The position numbers and the translations under genes were made by a program. Shown here one piece after another: positions 21,264 to 23,341 of a stretch of DNA of 23,341 nt. The stretch comes from VBDM01 sp964430565 (lineage in GTDB: Bacteria > Pseudomonadota > Gammaproteobacteria > Burkholderiales > SG8-39), in assembly GCA_964430565.1 (NCBI GenBank), contig CAYSFD010000036.1, forward strand, positions 1-23,341. The letters run 5' to 3'. Below the pieces are notes generated by a model. That model was given only the letters and a program-made list of their open reading frames with translations, was not told the DNA's origin and made no database searches. How positions within the stretch are numbered: the stretch's first letter is position 1; each line of letters starts with the position of its first letter.

Positions 21264-22451
21264 ATGAGCAGCTTTCTTTTCACGTCCGAATCGGTGTCCG
21301 AAGGACACCCGGATAAAGTCGCCGACCAGATTTCCGACGCCGTTCTGGACGCCATTCTAGCGCAGGACAAACGCTGCCGAGTCGCCGCGGAGACGCTGGT
21401 CAAAGACAACCTCGTGGTGCTTGCCGGCGAAATCACCACCGGAGCGCGGGTCAAGTTCGACGAGGTCGCGCGCAAGACCATCAAGCGCATAGGCTACAAC
21501 GATCCGGCGCTCGGGTTCGATGCCTCGACCTGCACCGTGATGGTGGCTTACGGCGAACAGTCGCAAGACATCGCCAAGGGCGTGGACGAGGGCAAGGGCC
21601 TCGATCTCGAACAGGGCGCGGGCGACCAGGGTCTCATGTTCGGTTACGCCTGCGACGAGACGCCCCAGCTCATGCCGCTTGCGATCTACCTCTCGCACCG
21701 GCTGGTCGAGCGCCAATCGGAGCTGCGCCGCGACGGCCGGCTTCCCTGGCTGCGCCCGGATGCCAAGTCGCAGGTCACCATCAAGTACGTCGACGGCAAA
21801 CCGGATGCGATCGAGACCGTCGTGCTGTCAACCCAGCACGCTCCCGGGATGACCCACAAGCAGATCGAGGAGGCGGTCATCGAGCAGGTCATCAAGCCGG
21901 TGCTTCCCAAAAACTTCGTCAAGGGGAAGATCAACTACTTCGTCAATCCGACCGGCAGCTTCGAGATCGGCGGTCCCAAGGGCGACTGCGGCGTGACCGG
22001 CCGCAAGATCATTGTCGACACCTACGGCGGATCGGCTCCGCACGGCGGCGGTGCTTTTTCCGGTAAGGACCCCTCCAAGGTGGACCGCTCCGCGGCGTAC
22101 GCGGCGCGCTACGTGGCAAAGAACATTGTCGCCGCGGGCCTCGCGAGCAAATGCCTGATCCAGGTTTCCTACGCCATCGGCGTCGCGCGGCCCACCAGCG
22201 TCATGGTCACGACCCACGGCACGGGAAAAGTTCCCGACGACAGGCTCTCGGAGCTGGTGCAGAAGCACTTCGACCTCAGGCCGAAAGGCATCATCCAGAT
22301 GCTCGACCTGCTGCGTCCGATCTACGAAAAGACCGCCGCCTACGGCCACTTCGGCCGCGAGGAGCCGGAGTTCACGTGGGAGGCGACCGACAAGGCGATG
22401 GCGCTCGCGGCCGACGCGGGGATCAAGAAGGGCGCACCGGTCACTGTCTGA
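21264..22451 (+). CDS. metK: S-adenosylmethionine synthetase
   Basis: MetK makes SAM from methionine and ATP. From ATG 21264 the protein is 395 residues, close to the usual 380-395. Family marks in order: FLFTSESVSEGHPDKVADQI at the start (His and Lys of the ATP site), YGEQSQDIAKGVD, GAGDQGLMFGYACDETP, VDTYGGSAPHGGGAFSGKDP (P-loop-like region near residue 260), KVDRSAAYAARYVAKNIVAA and YAIGVARPTSVMV. The longer open frame starting at 21174 has no family match and covers the promoter. An AGGGA ribosome site sits 11 bases upstream. A strong terminator follows, and ahcY is next, so SAM production and clearance of its by-product SAH are encoded side by side but transcribed separately. Confidence 0.98.
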   Translation: MSSFLFTSESVSEGHPDKVADQISDAVLDAILAQDKRCRVAAETLVKDNLVVLAGEITTGARVKFDEVARKTIKRIGYNDPALGFDASTCTVMVAYGEQSQDIAKGVDEGKGLDLEQGAGDQGLMFGYACDETPQLMPLAIYLSHRLVERQSELRRDGRLPWLRPDAKSQVTIKYVDGKPDAIETVVLSTQHAPGMTHKQIEEAVIEQVIKPVLPKNFVKGKINYFVNPTGSFEIGGPKGDCGVTGRKIIVDTYGGSAPHGGGAFSGKDPSKVDRSAAYAARYVAKNIVAAGLASKCLIQVSYAIGVARPTSVMVTTHGTGKVPDDRLSELVQKHFDLRPKGIIQMLDLLRPIYEKTAAYGHFGREEPEFTWEATDKAMALAADAGIKKGAPVTV

Positions 22452-22470
22452 CGCAGCGATCTCTTAACGA

Positions 22471-22498
22471 AAAGCCGGCGCGAGCGCCGGCTTTTTTT
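22471..22498 (+). terminator. Strong intrinsic terminator after metK
   Basis: Arms AAAGCCGGCG (22471-22480) and CGCCGGCTTT (22485-22494), loop CGAG, and a run of seven T at 22492-22498. This is a textbook rho-independent terminator, 19 bases after the metK stop, and it separates metK from the ahcY transcript. Confidence 0.93.
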
Positions 22499-22515
22499 CC
22501 TGCCGCCAGTTGAGG

Positions 22516-22521
22516 TAGAAT
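22516..22521 (+). promoter_or_regulatory. ahcY: -10 box of ahcY
   Basis: TAGAAT, 5 of 6 to TATAAT. The -35 position falls in the T-run of the metK terminator and is poor. A start about seven bases downstream coincides with the first base of the SAH riboswitch, which supports it. Confidence 0.55.
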
Positions 22522-22528
22522 GCGCCCC

Positions 22529-22598
22529 TCCCCGAGGAGCGTTGCAACAGGCCGCCAGGCTTGCCAGGCTCGGGGGATCGACCCTTGCAACGGCGCTC
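22529..22598 (+). ncRNA. SAH riboswitch controlling ahcY
   Basis: The leader matches the S-adenosylhomocysteine aptamer. P1 pairs CCCCGAG (22530-22536) with CTCGGGG (22569-22575). The core is GAGCGTTGCAAC followed by a small hairpin GCC...GGC region and GCCAGGCTCGG. The pseudoknot pairs GAGCG + TTGCAA (22537-22547) with TTGCAA (22585-22590) + CGCTC (22594-22598). Conserved sequence and pairing order are those of the class known upstream of ahcY and metH in beta- and gammaproteobacteria. SAH binding turns the gene on so that excess SAH is removed. The ribosome site AAAGGAG lies at 22614-22620, 16 bases after the aptamer. Confidence 0.93.
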
Positions 22599-22626
22599 GC
22601 GAACTCTTGATTGAAAGGAGCGCGTG

Positions 22627-23341
22627 ATGAGCGCAGTACCGCAACAATCCAAAGCTTCTGCCGACTATCGGGTCGCCGACCTTTCGCTTGCCAATTGGGG
22701 GCGCAAGGAAATCGCCATCGCCGAGACCGAGATGCCCGGCCTCATGGCGATCCGCGAGGAATTCGCCGCGACCCAGCCGCTGCGCGGCGCGCGCATCACC
22801 GGCTCGCTGCACATGACCATCCAGACCGCGGTGCTGATCGAGACGCTGCAGGCGCTCGGTGCCCGAGTGCGATGGGCCTCGTGCAACATTTACTCGACCC
22901 AGGACCACGCGGCGGCGGCCATCGCCGCCACCGGCACGCCGGTGTTCGCGTACAAGGGCGAATCGCTGGCGGAATACTGGGACTACACCCACCGGATATT
23001 CGAGTGGCCGGACGGCGGTTTCTCGAACATGATCCTCGACGACGGCGGCGACGCGACTATGCTTCTGCACCTGGGCACGCGTGCCGAGACCGATTCATCG
23101 GTGCTGAAAAACCCTGGCAGCGAGGAAGAGACTTTCCTGTTTGCCGCCATCAAGGCCAGGCTCGCCCGGGACCCGAAGTGGTATTCCACGCGGCTCGCGC
23201 ACATCAAGGGCGTGACCGAGGAGACCACCACGGGCGTCAAGCGCCTGTACCAGATGGCCAAGGACGGGCTGCTCAAGTTCCCGGCGATCAACGTCAACGA
23301 CTCGGTCACCAAGTCCAAGTTCGACAATCTCTACGGCTGCC
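22627..23341 (+). CDS. ahcY: S-adenosylhomocysteine hydrolase, 3'-truncated
   Basis: AhcY splits SAH into homocysteine and adenosine, using bound NAD. The window holds the first 238 codons, starting at ATG 22627 behind AAAGGAG. Family marks: LANWGRKEIAIAETEMPGLM, LRGARITGSLHMTIQTAVLI, ASCNIYSTQDHAAAAIAATG, ILDDGGDATMLLHLG (substrate Asp), GVTEETTTGVKRLYQM (Glu that binds adenosine) and INVNDSVTKSKFDNLYGC (Lys and Asp of the active site, and the Cys position). The frame is still open at the window end; the NAD-binding domain lies beyond it. The SAH riboswitch in the leader confirms the identity. Confidence 0.97.
   Translation, partial: MSAVPQQSKASADYRVADLSLANWGRKEIAIAETEMPGLMAIREEFAATQPLRGARITGSLHMTIQTAVLIETLQALGARVRWASCNIYSTQDHAAAAIAATGTPVFAYKGESLAEYWDYTHRIFEWPDGGFSNMILDDGGDATMLLHLGTRAETDSSVLKNPGSEEETFLFAAIKARLARDPKWYSTRLAHIKGVTEETTTGVKRLYQMAKDGLLKFPAINVNDSVTKSKFDNLYGC

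Overview
The window is GC-rich, almost fully coding, and looks like the chromosome of a betaproteobacterium (order not resolved). The evidence is gene content and order. An argB / HAD nucleotidase / slmA block, a cobW-dksA pair, hslV-hslU, dapF-DUF484-xerC, and two lauroyl-type acyltransferases divergent from metK followed by ahcY with an SAH riboswitch are all arrangements I know from that class. The DksA has the zinc-site-less form common there. No rRNA, tRNA, CRISPR, phage or insertion sequence was seen. No gene-free stretch exceeds about 300 bases; the largest gaps, about 210 and 170 bases, are described as features.

Left part (1-5360). A 5'-truncated ThiF/MoeB-type E1-like gene runs rightward into a leftward operon of argB, a HAD pyrimidine 5'-nucleotidase, slmA and a small unknown gene. 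Upstream of argB lie a REP-like palindrome, a second hairpin and a leftward Hsp20 gene with a good heat-shock (sigma-32) promoter. Divergent from Hsp20 is a compact rightward set: sigma-70/ECF-like factor, small zinc-binding anti-sigma-like protein, and cysteine-rich CWC protein. It converges on a periplasmic copper chaperone (PCuAC).

Middle (5381-15011), all leftward. In transcription order: rlmI; cobW-type GTPase overlapping dksA; a small secreted Cys/His protein; an outer-membrane barrel protein; znuA-znuB (no ATPase gene in view); a two-module STAS protein; hslV; hslU; and the copper chaperone. The cobW to znuB stretch reads as a metal (probably zinc) homeostasis block next to a zinc-independent DksA.

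Right part (15031-23341). Leftward dapF, DUF484, xerC and two half-size ChrA proteins are chained mostly by 4-base GTGA stop/start overlaps and run into rlmI. Divergent from dapF is a small antitoxin-like gene with a palindromic operator over its -10 box, followed by a PemK/MazF-like reading frame with no ordinary start codon. Then come two leftward LpxL-family acyltransferases and, rightward, metK, a strong terminator, an SAH riboswitch and ahcY (cut by the window end), which together cover most of the SAM/SAH cycle.
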